NCBI GenBank assembly: GCA_016705125.1
Contig: JADIYW010000028.1
Coordinates: 1 to 64,000 of the forward strand
DNA from: Bacteroidota bacterium
Lineage (GTDB): Bacteria; Bacteroidota; Bacteroidia; Chitinophagales; JADIYW01
Direction: 5' to 3'
DNA: 64,000 bases
The first letter of the stretch is position 1. Each line of letters begins with the position of its first letter. Shown here in pieces: positions 26,303 to 35,113 of this stretch. The notes beneath the pieces were generated by a model. The model saw only the letters and a program-made list of their open reading frames with translations, was not told the DNA's origin and did not search any database. A program made the translations under genes and the position numbers.

Positions 26303-26649
26303 GCAAAATAAAATATTACTTTTTTAAATTATTAAATCATTGTGGTAAAAAAAACTAATTTTAAATAAAAAAATCTTTTCATTTCTTAATTATAAAAATT
26401 GATCCTTTTATATTTTAAAACTAATTTTCATTCATGAAATTGATAAAGAACACAGGGTTATTTTGTAATAGAATACATTGGAAAATTCTAACTATAAATT
26501 TACACACAAAAAGAGCCCCATTTTTTCCGATTAGCTAATTTATTTGTATTTTTAATTTGATTTTATTGTTATTAATTTTGTTTATCCAAAAAAGGACATA
26601 TTAATAAAAATAAAAAAGTTTATAATTGTTACAAAATAATTCAATATCG
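26303..26649. other. divergent intergenic region between glpD and the CarA-like gene
   Basis: Very AT-rich, with no gene. It should hold both promoters. TAATTTTG at 26573-26580 fits the plus-strand -7 element for the CarA-like operon, though no well-spaced TTG was found upstream. No clear operator palindrome or riboswitch was recognised. Confidence 0.4.
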
Positions 26650-28194
26650 ATGCTCGAAAAACTTTCCATAAATAATGAAGGTATGCCAAAATCATTTTTG
26701 GCAAGTATCGGAAGTAATAAATTGGAGGGTTTAAAAAATGGCTTATTGAATCTTTTCCCTCGAACCGAAACATATCAGTTGCTTGATTTTGACGATTTTC
26801 AAATAGGCTTTAATGGAATTCATAAAACCAATTTCTACTTTTTTGATCAACAAACAGAATTGGCTTTTTTCGTAATTGGGAGCGTCCGTAATTTAGATGC
26901 TGTTTTTAATAGTTCCAAACTTGGAGTTTCATTTACTGATGCAGAAAAAATTGCGCTTCTTTATGGCAAATTAGGTATTTCTTTTGCCAAATTGTTATTC
27001 GGGGCTTTTGCGGTTATTATTTTTAATGAAAGTAAAAAAGAACTTCAAGTTTTAACCGATACAACTGGCCAGATGCCCATTTATTTTGTAAAAAATGGAG
27101 AAGAACTGTTTTTAACTTCTGAGCTTAAAGTATTTAGTAATAGAGATTTGTTTCCTATTAAATTAATTGAACAAAAGAAGTTTCTTGACTTTGCAAATCA
27201 TGCTTCAAAATATTGCTTTTTGGCTGGTTTTGAAAAAATTATTGCTGGAACTGTTTACACTTTTAATTATTATGAAGCTAAAATAAAAATACAACACAAG
27301 TCGTTTTCAGAAATAAAAATAAGCGAAAATAAAACCGATTTCGAAGAGTCGCTTATGCTTATTTATACCAATCTAATGGCACAAGTGTTGAGTGGAATCA
27401 ATAAAAACAAACGAATCGGCATTCCACTTTCTGGCGGTTTAGATAGTGGCATAATAGCTGCAATGGCAAAAAAGGAAGTTAAAAACCTTCAATCGTTTAC
27501 CATAGGAACAGAATTAGGCAATGAGTTTGACCAAGCCAGAGAAGCTGCTACATTTTTGGGGACAAAGCATACCGAAATTTTTATCGACAATGATGGTTTT
27601 ATGGATTCGGTGTTACATGGAATTTACCTAAATGAATTTGCTCATCCCGTTTATGCAGAAGGGTATCCGGGCTTTTACCATATATTTAAAAAGGCACATA
27701 ATGAAATTGACACTTACATTACTGGCTATGGCGCAGATTTGATTTTAGGAGATATTTACAACCTCGAAGATAAGTCTACAATAAATAAAATATCCGAACA
27801 TGCTTGTCATCACACCCAATGGACTGGAGAATTTAGTCCATTTATTGCAGGCCATTTTAATGCAGAAATCATCCATCCTTTCTGGAATTTGGACCTTATA
27901 AATATGGCTATTTCATTACCTTGGCACTACAAATATAAAGGTGAAGAAGTGAAATTTATTTTGAGAGAAATGGCAGTGAGAAAAAAACTTTTACCCAAAG
28001 ACTATGCTTGGCGCAAAAAAACGGCCTTTAATGTTGGCTCTTCCACTGATAAATTATTAGCCAAAATGCTCCAAATAGAGGATTATAAAGACTATGAATC
28101 CAAAGGAAAATTTCTTTACAAAGTTTTGCAATACTTATTTGTTGATGGCAACAAATTAGACCAATTAGATTATAAATCGCTACTTAAAAAATAA
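26650..28194 (+). CDS. CarA-like carbapenam/beta-lactam synthetase (asparagine-synthetase family)
   Basis: CarA uses ATP to adenylate carboxymethylproline and closes the beta-lactam ring. By eye, and compared with the Pectobacterium CarA sequence as I remember it, similarity is strong over the whole C-terminal half: 'GIPLSGGLDSG' (ATP loop; SGGLDS 261-266), 'SFTIGTELGNEFDQ', 'TGYGADL' (Tyr360, cf. CarA Tyr345), 'QWTGEF' (Glu394, cf. Glu380), 'LLPKDYAWRKK' (Lys457, cf. Lys443). The N-terminal glutaminase-like domain lacks Cys2, as in beta-lactam synthetases and unlike AsnB. The first ATG gives 514 aa; a third start at 26683 would give 503, the length of CarA. The CarB-like gene starts 4 bases later. 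Alternative: another amide-forming member of the family. Confidence 0.8.
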   Translation: MLEKLSINNEGMPKSFLASIGSNKLEGLKNGLLNLFPRTETYQLLDFDDFQIGFNGIHKTNFYFFDQQTELAFFVIGSVRNLDAVFNSSKLGVSFTDAEKIALLYGKLGISFAKLLFGAFAVIIFNESKKELQVLTDTTGQMPIYFVKNGEELFLTSELKVFSNRDLFPIKLIEQKKFLDFANHASKYCFLAGFEKIIAGTVYTFNYYEAKIKIQHKSFSEIKISENKTDFEESLMLIYTNLMAQVLSGINKNKRIGIPLSGGLDSGIIAAMAKKEVKNLQSFTIGTELGNEFDQAREAATFLGTKHTEIFIDNDGFMDSVLHGIYLNEFAHPVYAEGYPGFYHIFKKAHNEIDTYITGYGADLILGDIYNLEDKSTINKISEHACHHTQWTGEFSPFIAGHFNAEIIHPFWNLDLINMAISLPWHYKYKGEEVKFILREMAVRKKLLPKDYAWRKKTAFNVGSSTDKLLAKMLQIEDYKDYESKGKFLYKVLQYLFVDGNKLDQLDYKSLLKK

Positions 28195-28198
28195 AAAA

Positions 28199-28948
28199 AT
28201 GATACTTAAAAAACAACTTATCGACCAAGTAATGGTACTTACCTTCAACCATGAAAAAATACAAAATCCATTTAGTGAAGAATTGTATACTGCAGTATTA
28301 TCAGCACTTAATGAAGGTGAAAAAGACGATAAAATAAGTGCATTTGTATTGTATGGTGGCGAAGACCGATCATTTAGTGCGGGTGGAGATTTTAAGGAAA
28401 TAATAGATTTTTGCACTTTTGATAGAGTAAAATTAGCATTAGATAATATAATTGATTTTTATGTTGGCATTTTAAAAATTAATAAACCTATAATTGCTGC
28501 AATCGACAATTATTGTATAGGCATGGGATTTCAAGTAGCCTTATGTGCCGACTACCGAATAGCCAGCGACAGGGCAAAATTTATAATGCCTGAACTTAAA
28601 AATGGAGTTGCTTGTACACTTGGTGGCTTAATGCTTGAGTATCTTGTTGGTCGTTTGCAAATGATACCAATTTGTTTTGATGGCAATAAAATACCTTTAG
28701 AAGATTGCAAACGATTAGGTATTGCAAATGATATCCTTTTAGCCGAAGATGTATTGAACACTGCAGTTGAAAGAGCTAGTTATTATGGTAGTTTTCCAAC
28801 CATGGCATTTAGAGGTACCAAGCGCGTAAATAACAATCGTTTTGTCCAAGCACTTGAATCCGTAAGAGAAGAAACAAGTTTGGTTCATTTTTCTGTTTTT
28901 GAAACCAATCAGCACAGAAAACACATGGAAAATATCATTTCGAAATAA
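28199..28948 (+). CDS. CarB-like carboxymethylproline synthase (crotonase family)
   Basis: CarB condenses malonyl-CoA with pyrroline-5-carboxylate to give carboxymethylproline, the CarA substrate. This 249-residue protein has the length of CarB (250) and matches remembered CarB sequence at 'YGGEDRSFSAGGDF', 'INKPIIAA', 'CIGMGFQVAL' and 'FIMPELKNG'. With a constant +1 offset the functional residues are kept: oxyanion Gly63 and Met109 (CarB 62, 108), Gln112, catalytic Glu132 (131), His230 (229). The position of CarB Trp79 is Ala80 here, so the substrate pocket may differ. It lies between the CarA-like and aminotransferase genes. A plain enoyl-CoA hydratase is less likely given these residues. 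Confidence 0.82.
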   Translation: MILKKQLIDQVMVLTFNHEKIQNPFSEELYTAVLSALNEGEKDDKISAFVLYGGEDRSFSAGGDFKEIIDFCTFDRVKLALDNIIDFYVGILKINKPIIAAIDNYCIGMGFQVALCADYRIASDRAKFIMPELKNGVACTLGGLMLEYLVGRLQMIPICFDGNKIPLEDCKRLGIANDILLAEDVLNTAVERASYYGSFPTMAFRGTKRVNNNRFVQALESVREETSLVHFSVFETNQHRKHMENIISK

Positions 28949-28968
28949 AAAATTTATATTTTTAGGGC

Positions 28969-30075
28969 ATGAAGTACACCAGAATGCCAATTGAAATAGA
29001 GTCGCCCGAACAAATGGGCTATGACACTATTAAATGTAACCTTACAGAAAGTTCGGTAAGAGATTTTCATTTCTCCGATTTGAATATAAATATCAACGAC
29101 CTAATGATTTGTTATGGCGATCATGTTGGAAATCCTGCATTGCGAAATTTAATAGCAAAAGAAAAAGAAGGCATTGAAAAAGAGGATATTTTACTAACTA
29201 TAGGCGCAGCCGGAGCATTGTTTATTTTACAAACGGCAATACTTAGTTCCTCCGACCATATAATAGTAATGCGACCTAATTATGGTACAAATATAGAAAC
29301 ACCTAAAGCAATTGGCTGCGAAATAACATTCATCGACCTTTGTTTTGACCGTGGATTTAAGCCAAATTTTGACGAAATTAAAGCCAAAATAAAACCGAAT
29401 ACCAAATTAATAAGTATCACAACTCCTCATAATCCAACAGGTGTTTCATTAAGCATTGAAGAGTTACAATTTTTTATACAATTGGCTGAGCAACACCAAA
29501 TCCACCTTTTAGTAGATGAAACCTATAGCGAAATTCCTATTGGCAAAACACCCCTTCCAGTAGCAGCATCCTTAAGTAAATGGGCAATTAGTATTTGCTC
29601 TTTATCCAAATCTTATGGTTTGCCAGGCATCCGATTGGGCTGGTTGATAAATAAAGACAAGGGATTAATGGAAAAATTATTGGCTGGAAAAGAGCAAATT
29701 TATATTTGCAATTCGATAGTAGATGAAGAAATTGCCTACCAAGCCATGTGTAAAAAGGATTCTATTTTATCTTTGGTAAGAAAAAATCTGGAAATTAATT
29801 TTGCCATTTTAAATAAATGGATGCTCGAAGAAAAAAACCTACAATTTGTAATGCCTGATGGTGGTGTGGTTGTTTTTCCAAAGATGAATATGGATATAGA
29901 TGAAAACAAATTTTACGAAGTATTAAATAAAAAATATGCCACTTATGTTGGCCCGGGGCATTGGTTTGAAATGGATAGAAAATTCTTCAGACTTGGCTTT
30001 GGATGGCCTACTGCTCCAGAATTGCAAGAAGGCTTAGAAAATATCAGTAAGGCGTTGGAGGAGGCAAGGATTTAA
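28969..30075 (+). CDS. PLP aminotransferase, fold type I (class I/II)
   Basis: A 368-residue transaminase or lyase. 'TTPHNPTGVSLS' (Asn155), 'LLVDETYSEI' (Asp183) and the Schiff-base Lys214 in 'SLSKSYGLPGIRLGW' are intact, as is the C-terminal carboxylate-binding Arg in 'KFFRLGFGWP'. It starts 20 bases after the CarB-like gene and is surely co-transcribed. In this context it could make or use the amino-acid aldehyde that CarB-like enzymes condense, or modify the product; the sequence does not say which. Known car clusters have no equivalent that I recall. Confidence 0.88.
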   Translation: MKYTRMPIEIESPEQMGYDTIKCNLTESSVRDFHFSDLNININDLMICYGDHVGNPALRNLIAKEKEGIEKEDILLTIGAAGALFILQTAILSSSDHIIVMRPNYGTNIETPKAIGCEITFIDLCFDRGFKPNFDEIKAKIKPNTKLISITTPHNPTGVSLSIEELQFFIQLAEQHQIHLLVDETYSEIPIGKTPLPVAASLSKWAISICSLSKSYGLPGIRLGWLINKDKGLMEKLLAGKEQIYICNSIVDEEIAYQAMCKKDSILSLVRKNLEINFAILNKWMLEEKNLQFVMPDGGVVVFPKMNMDIDENKFYEVLNKKYATYVGPGHWFEMDRKFFRLGFGWPTAPELQEGLENISKALEEARI

Positions 30076-30081
30076 AATCTT

Positions 30082-31131
30082 TCACTCCAAATAATCCACT
30101 TTAAAATAATCTACGTTTATTTCAGCTGGCCCTGCTCCTATTCCAATTCCTATTTTATTGCCATAAAATGGAATAAAATTTTGTTTTTCGAGGTATTTTC
30201 CATTTACATAAAAAAAGCAATTACTTCCAATTTTTCTGTATGTAATTTTATTAAACTGACCATTTATTACTGCAATTCCAGTTTGTCCATATTCAAAACC
30301 CGTGAGAAGACTACCCAAATTCAGGTTACCATTTTTATCCAAATAAAAATTAAACAGGTTACTTACGTTCGACCCTCCATAAAATAAAGCTGCAAATCCA
30401 CCCAAAGAAATAAATTTAAGCCCCATTTCAATTTCAAAATCCTTGGTTTGGTCAATTTCTAAATTACGATCAAAAATATAGTTGCCATTATTCAAGCTCT
30501 TAAATGAAAAAATTCCGTTTTCGATAGTTCTAATTGTATTGGTGGAATTGCCAATCACCCAATTATTGCTATTATCATCAAAATTTTCGGTAAAAAGCGC
30601 CATTCTACTATAAACTGTGGTGTATGGAGATTCAATATTTGACCAAGAAGGCGCTGGTATACTTTCATTAAATAGTTCATCTAAATAATAGGAACGTTTA
30701 TAAAGTGCTGCCACTGGACCATAAAGCTGCTCACCAGTAGGTTTCATAATGCTTTTATAATTATCGGAAGCAAATTTTATATCTGTATGTTCCCGATTTA
30801 GTACACAATGCCCCAATTCATGAAAAATTAGTTGCTCCCTTGAAGAAAGGCTATTTTGCCAATTTCCAGAAGTGGTATCTAGTTTAATGGTATGAGGATC
30901 TTTTTTGCTAAAAGTACAAACGCCTGCAGCATCTACTCCATTTACATTTAAGTTTTTTTCATAAATAATGACCAAATCATCAATCACCAAATTAATTCCT
31001 CTTGCTTTGGCTTCGGCAATAAAGGAATCAATATAAGGTTGTAACTCTTTGGGAACAGCATATACTTTATCCTTTTTACAATTTGTAAAAATTAAAATAA
31101 ATAATAAAAACGGAAATAATTTCCTACTCAT
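30082..31131 (-). CDS. lipoprotein with zinc-metalloprotease motif and C-terminal jelly-roll domain
   Basis: 349 residues. The signal ends in a lipobox ('LIFTNCKKD'). Residues ~100-150 carry 'LIFHELGHCVLNREH', an HExxH zinc motif (HELGH) with a third His downstream, and a nearby 'YKSIMKP' resembling a Met-turn. The C-terminal ~150 residues look like a LamG/concanavalin-type sandwich. It is probably a surface or periplasmic metalloprotease, substrate unknown. It is the last gene of the haem/signalling operon (8-base overlap with hemH) and is tail-to-tail with the aminotransferase, 6 bases apart. Confidence 0.7.
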   Translation of the reverse strand: MSRKLFPFLLFILIFTNCKKDKVYAVPKELQPYIDSFIAEAKARGINLVIDDLVIIYEKNLNVNGVDAAGVCTFSKKDPHTIKLDTTSGNWQNSLSSREQLIFHELGHCVLNREHTDIKFASDNYKSIMKPTGEQLYGPVAALYKRSYYLDELFNESIPAPSWSNIESPYTTVYSRMALFTENFDDNSNNWVIGNSTNTIRTIENGIFSFKSLNNGNYIFDRNLEIDQTKDFEIEMGLKFISLGGFAALFYGGSNVSNLFNFYLDKNGNLNLGSLLTGFEYGQTGIAVINGQFNKITYRKIGSNCFFYVNGKYLEKQNFIPFYGNKIGIGIGAGPAEINVDYFKVDYLE

Positions 31132-32146
31132 TCTCCTTTATAATTGTAGTAACACAATCTACCCATTTTTCATTGTCATTCAAGCTTTCAACCAACTGAA
31201 GTACTTCGCCACCTTGTTCTTTAAACAATTCAAAATACTCCTCTTTAATTTCAAAAATTGTTTCTAAGCAATCCGCGACAAAAGCAGGACTATAAACCAG
31301 CACTTTCTTTTTACCTGCTTTTGCCAAAGCAGAAAGCGTATCCCAAGTATAGGGCTGCAACCAAGGCTCTTTACCTAATCTTGACTGAAAAGCAAATGTC
31401 CATTTATCTTTAGGAAGATTTAATTTTTCTGCTAAAAGTTGCGTTGTATTATAACATTGTGCACGATAACAAAACTGATTTTTATGGGTAATTGTTGCAC
31501 AACAATCACCACTTGCCAAACAGTGAGCCTTTGTAACATCACCATTCCTCAAATGTCGTTCGGGCAAACCATGATAGCTAAAAACCACGTGGTCATAATC
31601 ATTCACATCATACTTTTTACCTGCATCAATCAAAGAATCAATAAAAAGAGGATGGTTGTAATAACTATTAATCAATGAAATATTTGGAATTTGATCCCAT
31701 TTGGAAACTAATTCAAGTACTTTTTGATGCGATGAACCTGTAGATGAGGAGGCATATTGAGGGTAAAGCGGAAATACAATAATTTTGTGGACTCCAGCCA
31801 TTTTCAAGTTATCTAATGCCTTTTCAATGGAGGGATTTTTGTAGCGCATTGCCAGTTCTACCACATAATTTTCGCCTAGAGCATTTTTTACTTTTTCCAG
31901 CAACTTCTTCGAATTGATAATCAAAGGCGAACCATCTTTTGTCCAAATTTCGCGATAAGTACGGGCAGAATTTTTATACCTAAAAGGTACAATTATGCCT
32001 CTCACCAATAAATTCCTTGGAATAACTGGATAATCTATCACCCTACCATCGGTAAGAAATTCGTTTAAATAGCTAAAAACAGCACCATTCGAAGCATTGT
32101 CTGGCGACCCCAGATTTACCAATAAAACACCTATTTTTTTTATCAT
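31124..32146 (-). CDS. hemH: ferrochelatase
   Basis: Inserts Fe2+ into protoporphyrin IX, the last step of haem synthesis. The N-terminal signature 'KIGVLLVNLGSPD' and the active-site segment 'VFSYHGLPERHLRNGD' with the catalytic His are present. The Cys-rich stretch 'HCLASGDCCATITHKNQFCY' follows the site. 340 residues is normal. It overlaps the response regulator stop by one base and the lipoprotein start by eight. Confidence 0.94.
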   Translation of the reverse strand: MIKKIGVLLVNLGSPDNASNGAVFSYLNEFLTDGRVIDYPVIPRNLLVRGIIVPFRYKNSARTYREIWTKDGSPLIINSKKLLEKVKNALGENYVVELAMRYKNPSIEKALDNLKMAGVHKIIVFPLYPQYASSSTGSSHQKVLELVSKWDQIPNISLINSYYNHPLFIDSLIDAGKKYDVNDYDHVVFSYHGLPERHLRNGDVTKAHCLASGDCCATITHKNQFCYRAQCYNTTQLLAEKLNLPKDKWTFAFQSRLGKEPWLQPYTWDTLSALAKAGKKKVLVYSPAFVADCLETIFEIKEEYFELFKEQGGEVLQLVESLNDNEKWVDCVTTIIKENE

Positions 32147-32835
32147 TATTTCTCTTCAATAAATTTATAACCGATTCCTCTAATGGATTTAAAGAAAACA
32201 GGATTTTTTAAATCTTGTTCAAAATGTTTCCTAAAATTCAAGATAAAATTATCTATTGTCCGTGTGGAAGGATAAACATCATAACCCCAAACAATTTTAA
32301 GAATTTCATTTCGCGAAACCACTTCATTTTTTCTATCAACTAGTAATTTTAGCAATTCCAATTCTTTTTTAGTCAATTCTATCTGACCATTTATTCCAAT
32401 AGCTTTATAGTTTTGAAAATCTATTTCATTTCCACCAAACTTATACAACGATTTTTGGCCTTCAGGTTTCCCTATTTTATTTCTTTTAACAAGACTTTTA
32501 ACCCGAAAGAGAAATTCTTCCAAATTAAATGGTTTGGTAAGATAATCATCTGCCCCCTTTTTAAAACCCATGATTCTATCAGCTGAATTGTCCTTAGCAG
32601 TTAAAAACAGTATTGGAATATCAGCATTTTCAAGTCTTATTTTTTCACATACCATATAGCCATCCATTTCTGGCATCATCACATCGAGTATAACCAAATC
32701 AAAATGTTCCTGATGGAATTTTTGTAATGCTAACAATCCATTTCCAACTACAATAGTTTCGAAATCCTCCATTTCTAGATTTAATTTCAAAACATCTCTC
32801 AAGTTTTTTTCATCTTCTGCAAGCAATATTCTCAT
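32146..32835 (-). CDS. OmpR/PhoB-family response regulator
   Basis: A 229-residue two-domain regulator. The receiver has the acidic pair 'LAEDEKN', the phosphoacceptor Asp in 'DLVILDVMMPEMDG' and the Lys in 'DDYLTKPFNLEEF'. The winged-helix DNA-binding domain ends 'SIRGIGYKFIEEK'. It overlaps the start of its kinase partner's stop by 4 bases, so the two are a pair. The embedding between hemL and hemH suggests, but does not prove, a link to haem or redox status. Confidence 0.93.
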   Translation of the reverse strand: MRILLAEDEKNLRDVLKLNLEMEDFETIVVGNGLLALQKFHQEHFDLVILDVMMPEMDGYMVCEKIRLENADIPILFLTAKDNSADRIMGFKKGADDYLTKPFNLEEFLFRVKSLVKRNKIGKPEGQKSLYKFGGNEIDFQNYKAIGINGQIELTKKELELLKLLVDRKNEVVSRNEILKIVWGYDVYPSTRTIDNFILNFRKHFEQDLKNPVFFKSIRGIGYKFIEEK

Positions 32836-33803
32836 TCTTTTCTAAAAAATATTTTAAAAATTGTCCCATTACCAATTTCAGATTCAACCTCAATCTCTGC
32901 TTGATGCATAAGTGCAACTTGTTTTACAATAAATAGTCCCAATCCAGTTCCAATTGTTGTTCGGGTTTCTTCGTTTCCAATTCGATAGAATTTATTAAAA
33001 ATCTGCTTTTGTTCGGCTATCGGAATCCCTTTACCCATATCTGAAACGAATAAAGAAACGCTAGTTTCATTTTGAAAAAGCTTAACCAAAATAGAATCTC
33101 CCTCATTCGAATATTTGATAGCATTTTCCAACAAATTGCTTATCAATGAATTAATTAATGATTTATCTCCAGAAATAAAAATATCATTCGAAACATCAGC
33201 ATTAAATTTGAATTTATCATTCCACTGCAATTCCCAATCCGTAAATACTTCATTAACCAATTGGGATAAATTAAATTTCTCCTTAAAAAAAGAAGCACTA
33301 TTATCTTCCACTTTTGCTGCCAATAGAATTTTATCCACCAAAGACCCTAATCGTTTCAAATCCTTTTCAGTATTGGTATCCAAAAGTTGCCTTTTTTCAC
33401 TATCCAAATTTCTTTTTATTTGGGTTTGTGTATTTAAAAGAGCAGATGCAATTGGAGATTTTAACTCATGTGTAATAGACAATAAAAAATTGCGTTGTTG
33501 GTTGGCCAATTTTACCTCTTTAAACAGCGTTTTGCGTAATCTAAACAAAATTGCCCAACTGATGAGTAAAAAAGTAAGTCCCTCCGCTATTATCATTAGT
33601 TCTTGCTTTTTCTTTTCCTCAACAATTGACACTCCTTTTTTTTCACTTTCAACTATTGTTTGTGCATTTTCCAATAAAGCATAATATCGCTGGTTTTTAT
33701 CAATTAATAAGAACGACCACCAAATAATAAAAATAGTTATATAAGTCAAAAGGAAAATAAAAATCCAATGCTGTTTTTTTGTTATTTTGGTAGTAAAACT
33801 CAA
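32832..33803 (-). CDS. two-component sensor histidine kinase
   Basis: 323 residues: two transmembrane helices (residues ~13-33 and ~72-88) around a short periplasmic loop, then HisKA with 'SITHELKSPIASALLNTQT' (phospho-His) and HATPase_c with N, G1 and G2 boxes ('LLENAIKYSNEG', 'VSDMGKGIPIAEQ', 'GTGLGLFIVKQ'). The small sensor loop gives no clue to the signal. It is transcribed with its response regulator downstream and hemL 4 bases upstream. Confidence 0.92.
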   Translation of the reverse strand: MSFTTKITKKQHWIFIFLLTYITIFIIWWSFLLIDKNQRYYALLENAQTIVESEKKGVSIVEEKKKQELMIIAEGLTFLLISWAILFRLRKTLFKEVKLANQQRNFLLSITHELKSPIASALLNTQTQIKRNLDSEKRQLLDTNTEKDLKRLGSLVDKILLAAKVEDNSASFFKEKFNLSQLVNEVFTDWELQWNDKFKFNADVSNDIFISGDKSLINSLISNLLENAIKYSNEGDSILVKLFQNETSVSLFVSDMGKGIPIAEQKQIFNKFYRIGNEETRTTIGTGLGLFIVKQVALMHQAEIEVESEIGNGTIFKIFFRKE

Positions 33804-33807
33804 TTTA

Positions 33808-35106
33808 TTAAATTTTGAATATTTTGTCCAAACCGTTTAAAATAACTGTTTTAGCCGTTAATAAATCTGAAACTGTATGTGCATGGGAAACAAAACCTAC
33901 TTCATAACCTGAAGGGCCAAAATAAACTCCATTATCGAGCATAAACTTATGTAATGTTTTAAAATATGCCATTGAATCAGCGTTTATTTTATCTGCACTA
34001 TCTACATGTTTATTTTTAGAAAAAGACATCCAAAAAATAGACCCAATATTAAAAACAAACAATGGGTAATTATTAGCTGAAATATGGGCATTTATTTCAT
34101 CTACAAAATGAGTTGTTTTTTCTTGCAAAACATGGTAAAAATTAGGCTCTAAACATTGTTGCAAGGCAGCTATACCAGCCGACATAGCGACTGGATTGCC
34201 CGACAAAGTTCCAGCTTGATAAACGGGCCCTTCGGGAGATATGTTATTCATAATTTCGGCTGAGGCAGCATAGGCACCAACTGGTAATCCGCCGCCAATT
34301 ATTTTTCCAAAAGTAAGAATATCGGGTTTAATTTGATACAAACCACTTGCGCCTTCAAAGCCTACCCTAAAACCAGAAATAACTTCATCAAAAATGAGTA
34401 AAGCACCATTTTTTGTACATTTTTCTCGCAATAAATTAAGGAAAAGCTTATTTTGTAATAGTAATCCGTTATTAGCCGGAATTGGCTCAATTATAACGGC
34501 AGCTATTTCATTTCCATGTGCTTCAAAAGTTTTTTCAACAGCATCAAAGTCATTTAAAGCAATTACAATTGTATCTTCCGCCACCGCATTGGGAACGCCA
34601 GCCGAGGTAGAAACGCCGAAAGTAATTAATCCGGAACCTGCCTTTACCAAAAGCGCATCAGCATGTCCATGATAGCAACCTTCAAATTTTATTATTTTAT
34701 CTCGTTTGGTTACACCACGTGCTAGTCTAATAGCCGACATAACTGCCTCTGTTCCACTACTTACAAATCTAATTTTTTCTACTGCAAAATGGTTTGAAAT
34801 AATTAATTCAGCCAATTCATTTTCAAGGGCAGTTGGAGCACCAAACGAAGTACCATTTTTTAGAGTTGAGACAATGGCTTGCTCCACTTTTTCATTAGCA
34901 TGGCCTAAAATCAGCGGACCCCAAGAACCACAAAAATCAATATATTCATTATCATCTTCATCCCAAATGTGTGCACCCTTTCCTTTTTTTATAAAAATTG
35001 GTGTACCACCTACCGATTTAAAAGCCCTTACAGGAGAATTTACGCCACCTGGCATTAATTTTTTGGCCTTTTCGAAAAGTAGTGCTGAATTCGTAGTTTT
35101 ATTCAT
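33808..35106 (-). CDS. hemL: glutamate-1-semialdehyde 2,1-aminomutase
   Basis: A PLP enzyme turning glutamate-1-semialdehyde into 5-aminolevulinate in the C5 haem pathway. 432 residues, the family length. Signatures: 'MPGGVNSPVRAFKSVGGTP' at the N-terminus, 'VSSGTEAVMSAIRLARG' for phosphate binding, 'LLIFDEVISGFRVGFEGAS' with the PLP-Asp, and 'ILTFGKIIGGGLPVGAYA' with the Schiff-base Lys. The kinase gene follows 4 bases later. Confidence 0.95.
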   Translation of the reverse strand: MNKTTNSALLFEKAKKLMPGGVNSPVRAFKSVGGTPIFIKKGKGAHIWDEDDNEYIDFCGSWGPLILGHANEKVEQAIVSTLKNGTSFGAPTALENELAELIISNHFAVEKIRFVSSGTEAVMSAIRLARGVTKRDKIIKFEGCYHGHADALLVKAGSGLITFGVSTSAGVPNAVAEDTIVIALNDFDAVEKTFEAHGNEIAAVIIEPIPANNGLLLQNKLFLNLLREKCTKNGALLIFDEVISGFRVGFEGASGLYQIKPDILTFGKIIGGGLPVGAYAASAEIMNNISPEGPVYQAGTLSGNPVAMSAGIAALQQCLEPNFYHVLQEKTTHFVDEINAHISANNYPLFVFNIGSIFWMSFSKNKHVDSADKINADSMAYFKTLHKFMLDNGVYFGPSGYEVGFVSHAHTVSDLLTAKTVILNGLDKIFKI

Positions 35107-35113
35107 AATAAAG

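Noticed and set aside
26650..28194. Annotation as ordinary asparagine synthetase B
   Set aside because: There is no Cys at position 2 for glutamine hydrolysis, the protein carries the CarA/beta-lactam-synthetase residues, and it lies next to a CarB-like gene.
33115..33684. 189-codon plus-strand frame inside the sensor kinase gene
   Set aside because: Antisense shadow of a clear HisKA/HATPase gene; the translation is Ser/Phe-rich without any motif.
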